A stretch of 64,000 bases of DNA. Source: Sclerotinia nivalis (taxonomy: Eukaryota > Ascomycota > Leotiomycetes > Helotiales > Sclerotiniaceae). This document shows positions 22,538 to 35,257 of this stretch, piece by piece (the first letter of the stretch is position 1; every line of letters starts with the position of its first letter). The notes below the pieces were generated by a model. The model was not told where the DNA came from. It was given only the letters and a program-made list of their open reading frames with translations, and made no database searches. The position numbers and the translations under genes are program-made. The DNA is taken from positions 1,364,001 to 1,428,000 of the forward strand of contig JAPEIS010000012.1 in assembly GCA_029531795.1 (NCBI GenBank), written 5' to 3'.

Positions 22538-25500
22538 TAGTGGGTTGGTTTGAGTATGGGAGGGTGGTGAAGGAAAAGGAAGGCGGCGATGGAAAATTCA
22601 ACATTTGCAACCGGGGCTTGGGAATGGCATGTGATAAGACGTTTTTAGACAGCATACTAGCATGCATAATACCATTCAACGAAAGCTATGGAGTTTAATG
22701 ACAATGATTCAGATGGCATTTATAAATCTATATTGAAGGACTGCTGAGTTGTGGATGAGAGATGAGCAGACGCGTGAGCCTTTCTCTTTTATTGATTGTC
22801 TCTTGATAAACGGATGGTTTTGGTTTTGGTCTAAGAGCGAGTGGAAGAGTCGATAAAGATTTTTGGGAACCTCCTCAACACGCCAAAATCGGAATATATG
22901 TATGCATTTCCCAATCTTTATGTTGACGGTCCTTTCGGTAAGTCTCTCAAAGATACTCTGACAGACTAACACGATTGTACATTTCCATGATTCCATTGTG
23001 TCGGTAAGTTATGTATATCCCTTGAAAGACAGAGATTCCGGCCAAAGACAGATAAGCTGAATTAGCTAGCTTGGATGTCTAGAAAAAGTACACATGATAT
23101 GGGTTCTCCCGTCGTTGGTTGACTTGGATACTCATGCCCTTTGAATCAAAACTCATTCAAAACTTACGCGTGATGGGTGGCGGAGGTTGCGGAGTATTAA
23201 TGAAGGTGGGTACGATATCTTGGTGTATGCCTTGGCCTGTACCTCGTTCTACCTTACTGCTTCTAAATGAAGATCTATGGTAAGCGCGTTTTTTCTTCTC
23301 TTTTTCTGTCTCATTGCGAAAGTAAATGATGTTAATCAAAACATGTGTATGTGAAATGAAAGGAAAGGAAAGAGGGGAGCAAGGCGTGGAGAGGAGTAAA
23401 GTTATAGCTAAGTGGTTGGACGATTGCATTTGCAGCACAGGTGTCTGGGGCGTGAATTGGAGGTTTGGAGTAACTCGTCATAGAAAGCGGTCCCATCAAA
23501 AGGGATTTTGTTGAGAGATGATCTTCAAAACCACTGCAGTGGGGTTTCCGCTGGCAGCGTTACTACGCATATCCTAAGGGTTTCCAGGCGGATGGTTTGT
23601 TGGGAAGCGGCCACTGACACAAATTGGTGGGCTAACGGTGGTCAGAAGCTTACTGTCGAATGGACACTCTCGGAGAATATTGGTGCAGCTAGATGTGGTG
23701 AGCTCCTTGAAGCTCGCTATGCTACAGTACATCAACGAGCACATCGAAAAGCGATGCTGGGCACCAGGAACTCTACCCCTGTATATACCCCCGGATAATC
23801 ACTCCGTCAAAATTTTGGCGGGTTCCAAATGGTACGAATCGGAAACATACCAGCCAGTTAACGTGTATATTCGGATTTGGAAATACGGATAGTGCCCCGG
23901 GGAGATCCAGAATTGATTGGACGGGTACGGGTGCCAACATTATCGAGAAGCTTGTTAGAGCAAAAATCATCTCCCATATATTCTTACCACTTATATAGCA
24001 TAGATCTTCCTCCGGACTCTGGATGCTTCATGGAAACCAAACCACTTACCCTTAAAAGTCTGGCTGCTTGTGTCATTTAAAAGTACGGTATGCACGTGTG
24101 CCACACCTACATAGCTTCCTGGCGGAATTATTGTGAGTGATATTGGCAAGGCTTTTGGCCACAACAATTGCTCAACAAAGAGACTGCTCCGTGTTACCTC
24201 TCCGAGGCTATTGATGCTATCATTGACTTCGTCCGGAGGGTTGACCATTTTGCGTCGTTACACTTTGAAGCCCATAAATGAACCAGGTGACAAGTACGAC
24301 TTGAGAAAATGGGAGCCTCAGCTATGCTGTCTAAGGGAAACAGTGTGGACCTTGCAAAGTACTTCCAAGGTGTTATCGACGGAGCAGAAGCCACCAACTG
24401 ATGCAAAGCCGTCTATCTAAGTATCGCGATAATGTTGCAGGAAAACTTCAAGTCGGCATCATATTAGGCTGAGTCCTTGGCGTGAAAGAAAAACCTCATC
24501 TTCAATAAGCTCCATTTTATCTTCGGCTTCAGCAGCTACAGCTGACACTCCAGTCACTTTCCGTTATCATTCTCAGCGAGGCACCCGCGAGTCCAGGAAC
24601 TGTAGGTCCTCTATGTTCTGGATGAGTGGGCCATTCAGTCGGTCGAGAACAACCCTATTTCCAAACATAGAGTAGAACATGCAGACGGAACTCTTTGCTG
24701 CGGATAATTTGATGCAGGGTCGTTGCCTCCCCTGCGCTAGATACTAGTGAATGAACGACGGCCGTTGCGGTGAGAATACGCGGGGCGATTACTGGTCCTT
24801 GAAAACCGATTGACCGTCATTTCATTAACATTTCTGAAAGCAGTAATTATTGCCTACTGTTAAGTAAAAGAGATAAGGCTTTGCACTGGGTTGACGTCAA
24901 TTGGATGTACAGACTAAGCGAACGATCCCTCAACATCAATGTTAGACCATATCATATAGCTTTCTAATTTGATCAATGGGTACCGATGATGCAGATAATA
25001 TAAACAATCCAACAGACCGTCTACTAAGAATACCGATGGCAAATATACCCAGTAGCTCGTTACCAATTTGCGTCAAATTACGTAATTTGCAAAATCTTTT
25101 CGAAGCTACTCTAGCCTTCTTATTTTCATATCCGATCAAGGGGCTCTGATCTAAAAGGGGTCGAACGAACAACATTGAATTAAAATCACTGTAAATGGAC
25201 TTTAGTTACGGAGATACTTAATCAGTAAAAATGTATGAATTGAAATACTTCAATGTTATTTTGGTTGATAATTCCTACCATTTATGTCTTCGTGGAGGGT
25301 TCAATTTAATGTGCACCGCTCTTGAGGTGTAGAGGGGTGAGGGATGAATGCCAAGTGCAATCCCGAAGCTGTGCCATGAGTTGGGTTTCTGCTAATTGAT
25401 ATATGGATACTTCGATATTTCTCTCGTACCGGTTCCCCACACTCTTCATTGATCTCCGGTCTCGGTGTAGTAGCTTGCTGAAATTACGGGATTGCCCCGG

Positions 25501-26009
25501 AAAAATGGCGCGGCAGCGGGGAGGAAGAATTACTTTCGGAAAGTGCATGAACAGCCCCAGATTAGCAGTCTGCACCATGTCTTCTTCAAGTTCTTTTGCC
25601 AATCTGCTGATGTTCGCTTGCATTCGCTTGGGACTTGAGTTCGTCTAATTAGGAGTCTTTACCAATTTGGATAGAATCAGCGCGATCTATGCCCATCCTG
25701 GTGATTTTGTACATAATAGCGCCTTGTATTTGATTGTACTGTTTACATTTCCACCACTGTTAATTGAAGCAATTGAACTTAAATTGTAATTGCATAGAGC
25801 TCCGGATTTTACTTGATCCAAGCTTACTTAAGGGTACCTGGCCTCAATGCTTCGGGAGCCATTATATAATCTACTTAAAAAAATATTAGTATTTTTACTC
25901 AAGACTCATTGCAAATAAGTACCACGGACAAGTATCTATACCTTCTTCTCCACAGCTTTGCAATTTCTCTAGTTTTGAATAGGCTATAGTTCTCTAGGAA
26001 ACGGGAGCA
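22538..26009. other. Gene-poor stretch with weak coding remnants
   Basis: About 3.5 kb without a gene I can defend. On the plus strand between about 23500 and 24420, short overlapping frames look protein-like (for example one containing WAPGTLPLYIPPDNHSVKI and one with APCYLSEAIDAIIDFVRRVD), but stops and frame changes break them; I read this as a possible decayed gene. A minus-strand open frame at 25306-25623 (105 codons, with NLGLFMHFPKVILPPRC) and one at 24942-25175 are further unrecognised candidates. Confidence 0.4.
23500..24420 (+). pseudogene. Possible decayed gene, family unknown
   Basis: Several consecutive short open frames in different phases on the plus strand have plausible protein composition, yet no frame stays open for more than about 95 codons and no set of GT-AG introns joins them well. 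I could not recognise a family. It may be chance; I keep it because the fragments run in the same direction and order. Confidence 0.2.
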
Positions 26010-27626
26010 ATGCACGACGAATTCGAATCCTCCCGCCATGCTGGAATGTCAGGGTATGACAACAAAAGCCAGAAAAGTGCAGAAAATCATGATTTGAATC
26101 ATGATGCGGTCTTTGGTGAGATAAGTGAGGATGGGCCAAATTATCGAGCTGTAAGTACAGAAAGACCTAGGAAAGTGTATGTTTGCTAATGATTTCCAGG
26201 TTGGACGACTAGGCACGACTGTCCTAATGCTCAAGACCAATCTCGGTCTTGGTGTGCTTTCAATCCCAGCTGTCTTCGACACGCTGGGTATGATTCCTGG
26301 TCTTATCTGTATCATCACAATGGCTACTATTACGGGATGGTCACAGTACATGATTGGAGTATTCAAGCGACGACATCCTGAAATCTATGGTATTGAGGAT
26401 GTTGGTGGGATGATTTTTGGAAATGTTGCTAAGGAGCTCATTGGTGCTGCATTCTTCGTTTGTGAGAGATTCCACTTGACTAGACCGATGTGCTTGATTC
26501 TGATTTTATTGATCTAGTCTGGATTTTCGTCTCGGCTTCAGGAATGCTTAGTGTTTCGATCGCCTTGAATGCCTTATCGACCCATGCTACTTGCACCGCT
26601 GTGTTTGTAGCTGTCGCTGCCATAATTGCCTACATTTTTGCCAGTATTCAAACACTGGGTAAAATCACCTGGCTCGCATGGATCGGAGTTGCTGGCATCA
26701 TCACTTCTAGTAAGCTAATCAGTCGTCGTGGTGATAAAATTGACTAACACCTGCAAGTTCTTACTCTTACAATCGCTGTCGGCGTTCAAGGGAAACCTGC
26801 CGACGCCCCTGTTACAGCAGGTCCTTACAAATCCGATTTCAAACTTTTTGGCTCTCCATCGTTCACCGATGCTATATCCGCCTGTGGTTCGCTTGTTTTT
26901 GCTTATGCGGGAACGCCCGGTTACTTCAATATTCATTCGGAGATGCGTAATCCAAGAGGTTACACTCGTTCAGTGTTTGTAAGTCAAGGATTAATCACTG
27001 CAATCTATATTGCAATCGGTATTGTCGTCTATTACTTTTGCGGATCATATGTTGCGTCACCCGCCCTCGGCTCCGCAGGTCTTGTGATGAAGAAAGTCTG
27101 TTATGGCCTTGCTCTTCCTGGTCTCTTGGTTAGCACCATCTTGCTCTCTCACGTAAGTATCGTCAAATCTCTCGTCTCATCATCTCTCTAATATATCCCA
27201 CAGCTTCCAGCCAAATTCCTCTTTCTTCGTCTCCTCCGTGGATCCAAGCATCTCACCAGCAACTCCAAAACCCATTGGATCGTCTGGCTCAGCTGTACCG
27301 CTACAGTCATCATCTGCGCCTACGTAATTGCCAGCGCCATCCCCATCTTCGGTGGTCTTATCTCCCTCATCGGTGCTCTCTTCGGTACCTTCTTCAACTT
27401 CCAACCTTTTGGTGTTATGTGGCTATATGACAATTGGAGTTTGGGAAAAATTCAAAGATCGTCTAGGTGGATCTTCATGGCTTCTTGGAGTATTTTTGTC
27501 ATTGTTCTTGGAATGTTCTTGATGGTTGCTGGTACATATGGGTCGATCGTGGCAATTATCGCCTCATATGAAACAGCAGGGGGATCGAAACCTTTCACTT
27601 GCGCAGATAATTCGAATTCTGTTTGA
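26010..27626 (+). CDS. Amino acid transporter of the AAAP/Avt vacuolar type
   Basis: Five exons, 26010-26150, 26200-26461, 26518-26709, 26758-27152 and 27204-27626, about 470 residues. A hydrophilic N terminus of 47 residues leads into VGRLGTTVLMLKTNLGLGVL, the first-helix motif of the Aa_trans family (AAAP). About eleven hydrophobic segments follow, including ACGSLVFAYAGTPGYFNIHS with the conserved FAYxG-type motif and NPRGYTRSVFVSQG. Members of this branch move neutral amino acids across plasma or vacuolar membranes with protons (family knowledge). The substrate is not readable from sequence. All introns are short and join in frame. Confidence 0.9.
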
Positions 27627-28945
27627 AAGTGGGATGGGAAGGAGGGAAAATCATAATATAGTTCGGGTGCAAGTCTTGGTCATATTGAGCCTTCCGTAAC
27701 AGCTTCTGGGACCATTAAATCAAGCATTGACTGGAGGGTCTCTGAGCAAAGCGATGGGAATTCGTCCCAAATGTACCTGTCGCCAAGTTCCCCCGGCCCA
27801 TGATTATCTACCTTGGCTTCAACAGATTGGAGCTTTAGGTAGCCCCGCGAGAAAGATGTATGGGCGAGCAACGTCAAGTTTGGGCTACACTTCTGAACTG
27901 CACGGCACGGAACAGTAATGTCAATCAGCATGCTGTTTACGCTCTTCACACGCACTACGCCTCACAAGCTACAACCCATACCATTGTGCACTTCGGGGGA
28001 ATTCTCCATCAAGCATTAAAAGTACATCAAAAAAACCTTACCAGCGATTTGGCACGCCTGGCACACTTGGAACACCTGATGCGAGAACATCTCCTATGTG
28101 GAACAAGTATGAAGTGTCCCACTACATTCACGACGTACCCGTAAACCCTTGACGCTATATCCATAGCGACGATCGATTGCTCATTCAAAAACTCTGTTAT
28201 GATCAGAGGGATTCTTAGATTTAGATTACTTTATTGGGAAAAGGTATATGAGTGTATGTAGATATATAGATTTAGATATATAGATATATAGACTATGGAT
28301 GGAAAAAAGTTTAGGGAAGTTGGGTTGGTTGGGATTATTTTTGTGTGTTTAAACTGATGGATGATGAATTGATGGATGATAGATGATAAATGAGGGGGGG
28401 GAGGTTAATGAATATGATAGAGATTTTGATTTTTGTGGTGATTTTTTTGTGGGATGATTTGTGTGTTGAATGTTGGATGGTGAATGGTGTGCTTGTTTTG
28501 GTGTGTGGGATTGGGTGTTGTTTGGGGAGTGTTTGAAGGATTGCTGTGGTGGCATTGGGGGTTAGGGTAGGAGAGTAGGAGGGTGGGACGTGGTGGGATG
28601 TGCAATTCGAAGAGGTAGCGCGGTTGGTTGGATTATGAGCGGAGAGAAAGAAGGGTTGGATTGGATTAATAAGGTAGAGATGAATACCAGGAGTGGCAAT
28701 AAATAAGATGGAAATCCCCCCTTTGAATTTTGCGATTGTGAACAAGTTTCTATTCCATGCGATAGTGAGTTATGTCTAATATTTGATAACAACGAAGGAA
28801 TAATGAGAATATCTGTCCATTAAACGTCTTGCGATAACAGATAGGAAGTCCTAATAGATTATACATTATGGTACGAGACCCCTTCTATTTTAGACGCCTA
28901 GCTATACCGATACCTAAACTCATGAATATGGATATTCATACCCGT
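27627..28945. other. Intergenic region with G-rich strand bias
   Basis: This lies between the transporter and the hydrophobin-like gene, both 3' ends facing it. A minus-strand open frame at about 27680-27955 (with RYIWDEFPSLCSETLQSMLD) looks protein-like but has no start context or extension; it is unrecognised. From about 28340 to 28680 the plus strand is G/T-rich and almost free of C, the mirror image of the C-rich convergent region near 8 kb. Confidence 0.45.
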
Positions 28946-29658
28946 TCACTTTCTTGCTCTGCGACAGCGGAATCCTATTTGTGCCTATGAATATAAATGA
29001 ATATGGTAAGCTAATGTCGTGAAATGGGAAGACAAGATGGATGGCGTAGATTGGAGTTTGTGTCCATATTTATAACGTACCATATCAATGGTATTAGAGC
29101 AGCACATAGCCATTTTCCCCATATCTGTACATGTGCTTCGGAATTCATCGCGGTTGACGGGGAGTGATGATGGTGAGACTAAGATATTGTTAGTATGGAA
29201 TTTATTGAAAGGGACATAGAAAATGGGGTGATGGGTGGCATACGGCGTTCGCATCCATCTTTATATAATCTCCCGCCCTTTTCGCAGCATCGAGGTTTGC
29301 TGCGTTTGGAGCAGAGTCTACCGGGTGATAGGGGTGTACTGTCGGTATCATCGACGAATTCGTCTTCAATTTCTTCTGCAATGTCTTCTGCTGTATCTTC
29401 CACAATATCTCCTATAACTTCCGCTCCATATTTTATGGCTGCACTTGCGGTGGTCGACCTGTCCAGGCCTGAGCTGTCCATCTTAGTGTTTATAGTTGAA
29501 GGACCATCGTCTGGAGTATTGGCAGGTTGATTTTGAACGGCAGTGTCATTGGGGGATTGACTGTCAATTGCAGTATTATTGGTGAGTCTACCGTTGATAT
29601 ATGCACCGGGGACTAAGCTGGCAGCAATGGCGAGAACGGCGACGAATGATAACTTCAT
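28946..29658 (-). CDS. Secreted hydrophobin-like protein (8 cysteines)
   Basis: Three exons, 29658-29244, 29178-29081 and 28984-28946, give about 183 residues. A signal peptide (MKLSFVAVLAIAASLVPGAY) is followed by about 90 cysteine-free residues, rich in Asn, Thr and acid (EDTAEDIAEEIEDEF). The C-terminal 75 residues hold exactly eight cysteines in the order C, CC, C, C, CC, C with gaps of about 7, 10, 19, 8 and 12. This is the hydrophobin pattern and is nearest to class II spacing. The last four cysteines appear only after splicing, so an unspliced 159-residue reading would miss the family. Hydrophobins coat aerial hyphae and spores. The long acidic N-terminal extension is unusual; hydrophobin-like is the safer name. 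Confidence 0.72.
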
Positions 29659-30635
29659 GTTGGCGTTTTTTGCAGGCAAAGTGAAAGGAATACCGATGAG
29701 ATGAGAAGAGGGTGATGTTAAGGAACGGCCAAGGTGTTGGGTGATGGATGTTGAAAAGAGACAAACCTTTGTACAAAAAGGGAGTGGTTTCTTGGAAGGG
29801 TAGTGATTCGCAAATTGGCAAATAGATTGCATATACAGAACCATCTTCCATACCACAGTAGGCACCATAACGAAACCAAGTAAAGTAGCGATGTAAGAAA
29901 CTTTACATCTAGGTTGGATGTACTAACAAAACATACCGGTGGTGCCTCAAGTTAACAGTATGATAGGCATTTTATCACTCGATATTACCTAGTAGCTCCC
30001 CTTTCGCTCAAGGTGTGGAAACTCGGTATCGACTAAAATATCGACTATAGGGGAGAGTGTATAGGCAAGCACACCAAAGTTGTTCATTAATGTTGCTCCT
30101 TAGTGCTCCAGACATACCATACTCATGGTATTCCCGCGCATTTGTCTGATATTTCTTCGTTCCCCTCCTTAGTTCACCATTTTGGTTGACGGATCGGATA
30201 CCGCTCAGAGATGGAGATAAGATTAGCGATGTTTTCCGAAACATGATCGAGGGGTTTCACGCATTTTGAGGATTTCCAAGTTTGAAGGAATACCATGATG
30301 AAAAGCTTGTACTAAAAAGGGTCTTTGGTGCAAAGCAGTTATGAATAATAAGAATGTTAGCACTATCACGTGCCTAACCCCGCTTCGAAGATATGCCTTG
30401 GAAGTTGACATGCCGGACGCCAACCGGATCAAAAGCCAAGGTCATGATGTAATTGAACAAATGTACCCCAATTTGACACTATTGTATAGATCGAAAGGTT
30501 AGTAAAGGCTACTGCTAGCTAATCCAATGTTTACAGATAGGTGAACTCTCGCACTGTAAATACTTCTCATTCATCATTCAATTACAAAGTAGTAAACAAT
30601 TCAATTGTCTTTATCATTCAAGCTCAATACTCACC
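29659..30635. promoter_or_regulatory. Divergent intergenic region
   Basis: About 980 bp between the hydrophobin-like start and the plus-strand mitochondrial protein. Upstream in-frame codons of the hydrophobin-like gene extend to about 29868, but the signal peptide marks 29658 as the start. No repeat or gene noted. Confidence 0.4.
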
Positions 30636-31179
30636 ATGCCTTCCATTCGATGTCTTCATTCTGCCAGACGCGCAATGGCTTCCATGCGAACCATTCAATA
30701 CCGTCAATCGGCCTCTATTCGAGCTTTCTCTTCTACTCCACTTCGCGCAGCAACTCAGGGATATGGAGATGGAAAGGGCGATCCTGCGGGGGAAAATCCA
30801 CAAGATCAAGGAGCCTCAAATACCACAAAGCATGAAGGAGAGCATCCTGGTCCAGAGCCTGTTTCTGAGGGTCAAGGAACCGGCGCTGGGCCAACGAAAG
30901 GTGGTTCAGGTGGTTCAAAATCTCCTGAGGATGCATCGGCTCAATCTGGAGGATCAAGATCAAAGGAAGCAAAGGAGACTGGATCCAGCCCAACAGGTGG
31001 TTCCATCAAGGAGAACGGAGGTAAGAATACCAATCCGGAGGATAAAAGTGTCAACGGAGCTTCACCCAAGATTCATTCGGAGGACCAACCGGGACCGGAG
31101 TTCGAGCAAACAAGCTGAGGTTGAGCAGCATAATAAGGAGTCTAAGGAGGGACATGATAGAGCCTCACAGAAGGCTTGA
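30636..31179 (+). CDS. Small mitochondrial low-complexity protein, frameshift near the end
   Basis: The frame opens with a mitochondrial presequence (MPSIRCLHSARRAMASMRTI, later RAFSSTP). It continues as a disordered Gly/Ser/Glu/Lys-rich chain and stops at 31118 (160 residues). Immediately past that stop, the +1 frame carries a sensible tail, AEVEQHNKESKEGHDRASQK, to a stop at 31179. Removing one A from the AAA at about 31105-31107 would fuse both parts. So the gene either has a natural one-base insertion or the assembly has an error there. Function unknown; similar short glycine-rich proteins in fungi are annotated only as hypothetical. Confidence 0.65.
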
Positions 31180-32269
31180 GGATGAGATTGATTAGAAGTA
31201 TTGGTGTGGTGAGTTCTGGTATTGAATCAAGATTCATGATTTGAAGCTAATTGGTTGTTCGTCAATAGGTTTTGGAGGGGCAGATAGGAAGTCTGTGAGG
31301 TTGATGCTATGATATGTTGGATTTATGACGACGAGGTTTTATATCGATAATTTGTACAAATATTGCTTTGAGTTCAATTTCAACTCGTCAAATTTTCAAA
31401 CCGTCATGAAGGCAGATGCTAATTATTAGCTTTTACAGGGATTTTTTAATCCCTATACGATACGTGGGTTGAAATTTTTGTGCAAACTTTTGTCATTTGA
31501 AGTTATCCCTGATATTCACTTAGTAAAATTCTACCTAGTATTCCTAACCCGTTGTCCCTCCTCTCCTCCGACTCAGAAATATAAATATTCAACATGAAAT
31601 TTTCAGTTCGTTCCAGACTTTCGTTCCAGCCTTTCGTTCCAGCCTTTCGTTCCAGCCTTTCGTTCCAGCCTTTCGTTCCAGACTTCTCACTTCACATGCC
31701 ATAACATCCATACTTACCCCACATTTTCAAGATGGCAAAGTGTATATTGTGGTCCGTGCATCCTGGGTAATCCTTTGCAAGCCACATCTGAGCACATCAT
31801 ATCTTCCACAATTATCCCAGTATGACATCAACATCAACAAAAACATTTGGGGAGTGAGGAGTAAAAGGCGTAAAAATGAGATGAGATGATGATGCTAAAC
31901 AATCCCATCCCATCATCCCATCATTCCAACTTTTCCATCAAGGAAAATCTAGATTTTTCTATTCCTTTCTATGTTAATGAACCAATTAATTACCTTGAAA
32001 CAAAATACACATACATCGATTGGTTATTAAAGAAAAGCTACGTCACAGTTCTTGCTTGCGGAAGCTTTACTCCAGCCACATCTTGGTTTCACATCACAAC
32101 ATATCCATCATACATAACCCCTCCCACTTCAAATCATCTCTCTTTTTACAAATCCTTCAAAATCATACCACGATTTCCTTTTGGGTCCTTTCAATTTTGC
32201 AACGATACTCACAACCTCACAACCTCAGAAGTTACAGAATAATAGGAATAGTAAAGCTCACCCTATAAG
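31180..32269. promoter_or_regulatory. Intergenic region upstream of msc1
   Basis: About 1.1 kb. It contains a 13-bp minisatellite (31605-31683) and one CCCCT stress-element-like site near 32117 (weak evidence). No gene; the open frame at 31886-32242 is untranslated leader or chance. Confidence 0.45.
31605..31683. repeat. 13-bp minisatellite, unit TTTCGTTCCAGCC
   Basis: About six units of TTTCGTTCCAGCC in tandem; the outer two carry GACT in place of GCCT. They lie about 600 bp upstream of the msc1 start. Confidence 0.88.
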
Positions 32270-34399
32270 ATGAAGTTCTTTTCACAGCTGTTAGTGCTGG
32301 GTTTGGCAGCTGAAGTCACGATAGCTAGTAGCTGGTTCAGTAACGCTGGTACGTTCATCCTTTTCATGGTTTCTGATTAAATCATCATCAATTCGGCACA
32401 TTCAAGCTTCTTTGAGCTTGGAAATGCTTAAGCCATTCATAGGTTCCCAATTGGAACCTTGGTGCTGATTATGGCTTGCGCACATCGTTTTGTCTCTCGT
32501 CTTACATTTAATTATTTGCCTTGCTAATGTACTCTCCCTCCAGTCTATAACAAATGGCACGAGACCGAACTTGAGAGATGGCTTTCAGACAACAACATTC
32601 CATATCCAACTCCTGCCGATCGTAAAGATTTGGAAAACTTAGTAAAGGAGAACTGGCAAACCAAGGTTGCATCACCATATCATGAATGGGATACCAAGCA
32701 ACTCACCTCTTACTTGAAACAAAAGGGTGTTGAGACTAAGGATACCGCCGAAAGCAATAAGGATGGCTTGATTTCTCAAGTCAAGGCCTATTGGTACGAG
32801 GCGGAAGACAAGGCAGAAGATGCTTGGTCAAATGTTAGGGATTGGGTATTTGATAGTTGGACTGGTAAGCTTGTCAAAAGCAGGGAGATTATATTCAGCG
32901 TTTCGCTAACAACCCTACAGATTCTCAACTTATGGCATTTGCTGATTACCATCACATTCCCGTTCCACACCCAAGGAGAAGAGACAGTCTTCTCCAAAAG
33001 ATTCGTTCCAACTATGATTCTATTGCAAAGAAGGCTGGCGAGACTGCTGCCTACCCTGGTAACTGGCTTTACGAAACTTGGTCTGAGTCCGGTATGTTAC
33101 TTAAATGGGCTTTGCGTACACAAACTAACATTTTCCCAGATCTTAAGGAATGGCTTGATACCCATGGCATCCCCGCGCCTCAACCATATACTCGTGATGA
33201 GTTAATCGCTACTGTACGACGCAATGCTCGTGTTGCTAGCCTTAGAAGTGCCGATGTCCAAGCATCTGCCTCCGCTTCAGCTTCAGCTGCCACCGAGTCA
33301 TTGAGTGAGCAACTTCTTAACGCGTGGTCTGACTCCCGTAAGTCTGTCCTTTGTCTTCTTCCAAATTCTAAGCTAATAAGGTGTAGAAATTAAGGAATGG
33401 GCCGACAAGAATGGTATCAAGGTGCCTCAAGGAAGCAAAAGAAAGGAGTTGTTGGCTATCGCACGTAAACATAAGGCCCAACTCCTTGGAGATACTGCTA
33501 GCGCTTCCGCTAAGAGCTTTGCAAGCAAGGCAAGCTCCTCTGGAGCATCCGCTTTTGGTGCTGCTACTAGCTCTGCTGGAAATCAATATGCTAAAGCTAC
33601 TGATGATGCTCAACTTAAGTCCGAAGATGCTTTTAACGCTGCTATTCAATCATGGAGCGATTCCCGCCTCAAGGCTTTTCTTGATGCCAGAGGTGTCCCC
33701 GTTCCACAATCAGGAAAGAAGGATGATATCCTCGCCGCAGTTCGTTTAAACAAGCACAAGGCTGCTACTGGATGGTCTGCTTGGACTTTTGATACCTGGA
33801 CTTTGGACAACCTAAGAGCTTACCTCGCCTCGACTGGTGATGCTGCTGCTAAGAAGGCGTCGGAGAAGTCTGGAGCTACTCGTGATGAACTCGTCCGCGC
33901 TGCACAAGACTCCTATTCTTCCGCTTCTAAGGCTAGTGGTGACACATATGCGAGCGTCACATCTTATCTTGCCAAACAAACTGACGCAGCTAAGGATGCT
34001 ACATTCGAGACTTGGTCTGATTCGGATTTGAAGGCTTATCTTGACAGCTATGGTGTTCCCGTTCCGCAAGGAAGCACCAAGAATGAACTCGTTGCTTACG
34101 TTCGCAACCAAGCCAACTACTTCAAATATGGTGAGAAACAGTTTTCTCCTTTAATTGCGATTGATCACTAACAATATTCAGGCACCACCACACCACAAGG
34201 TACTCTCTGGGCTAAACTCTCCAATGGGGCACAATGGGTAATGGATCAACTCTCCATTGGTGCTGCATCTGGTCGCAAGCAAGCCGCTTATCAAGGCGAG
34301 AAGGCTGCCGATGCTGTGAAGGAGGGAGCTACTTATGCTACTAACCGTGCCGGTGAAGCCGCACAAAAGGCCGGCGATTATGTCAAGGAGGAGTTGTAA
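32270..34399 (+). CDS. msc1: Ish1/Msc1-type stress protein with LEM/SAP-like repeats
   Basis: Six exons: 32270-32348, 32544-32864, 32921-33091, 33140-33337, 33387-34130 and 34182-34399, about 576 residues. A signal peptide (MKFFSQLLVLGLAAEVTIAS) precedes about eight copies of a helix-loop-helix unit with the pattern W-x-[DE]-S-x-L-K-x-[WF]-L-x-x-x-G-[IV]-P-x-P. Clear copies are ELERWLSDNNIPYPTP, DLKEWLDTHGIPAPQP, RLKAFLDARGVPVPQS and DLKAYLDSYGVPVPQG. Introns fall at the same place in several units (just after WSDS), so the repeat and its intron were duplicated together. Homologs sit in the ER or nuclear envelope and respond to stress and stationary phase (Ish1 and Msc1, family knowledge). 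Confidence 0.92.
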
Positions 34400-35257
34400 G
34401 CTGATTAATGAGCTATCATGACTTCACTTGCAGCCAAAAGGTTGCAACTTGTACTATTACATCATTAGGCGTCTAAGATTTCGAACGAAGCGAATTAAAG
34501 GATTTTTTAAGTTGGTGGGCGTGAAATTTTCCTGTGGGTTGGGATAGGTGGATGGTAAAATGAGCAATGAGGGCAATGAAACAATTAATTTTCGTTTTTT
34601 GTACTTGTGGAATGAATCTTGATTTTGGCTGATAATAATTATCTCGTACTTAATTGTGAATGACTGAAATATCTTCAAATGTTTCAACATTTAAAATTAT
34701 TGGCCAGAAACTTCCTCTTCAGGTTTATAAAAAATTCCTCTGCCCACCCCAGTGCTAGAAAAAGGGCCTATTTGCTCGCTAAAAGCACGTCCCGAACAGT
34801 GTAAGAACCTGCTTTTCCTTTTCAAAATTCCATACACATTCACCAATCAATATTGAATATTACTATCGAAATCCTTGTGGATTCACCACTTTTATGCCAC
34901 ATTTATAGACCCGGCGAGAAGGTGGCCAAAAAGCCTGAAAATCGGGTATGATGTAAGAACATTGATGGGGACCGAGGGAATTTGGTGTGACATTACTTTG
35001 GACATTTGGATATTTGGAGAAATATTATCTGGCGTATGCCAATTCTTCATACTTCACCTTCTTCCGAGAGAAAGGGTTTTTATGAAAGATATCAGTGCGT
35101 TTTATGTGTCTTTGATTTGATCCAGATTGATTTGATGGTTAATTGTTTATATCTTTTGGAGTATTGGGTTCGTGCACAAATCGCATTTCGGGGTACGATA
35201 CGATTGTGCGGTGTATTTTTGGATTTCTAGGGTTTGGTGACGAAAGGACGAGCGAAT
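34400..35257. promoter_or_regulatory. Intergenic region msc1 to kelch gene
   Basis: About 860 bp, AT-rich at its start. It holds the msc1 terminator and the kelch gene leader; open frames at 34875-35230 have no signature. Confidence 0.4.

Noticed and set aside
30541..31179. 212-codon plus-strand frame overlapping the mitochondrial protein
   Set aside because: Only its last part is meaningful, as the shifted tail of the gene starting at 30636; the upstream part lacks a presequence and has shadow composition.
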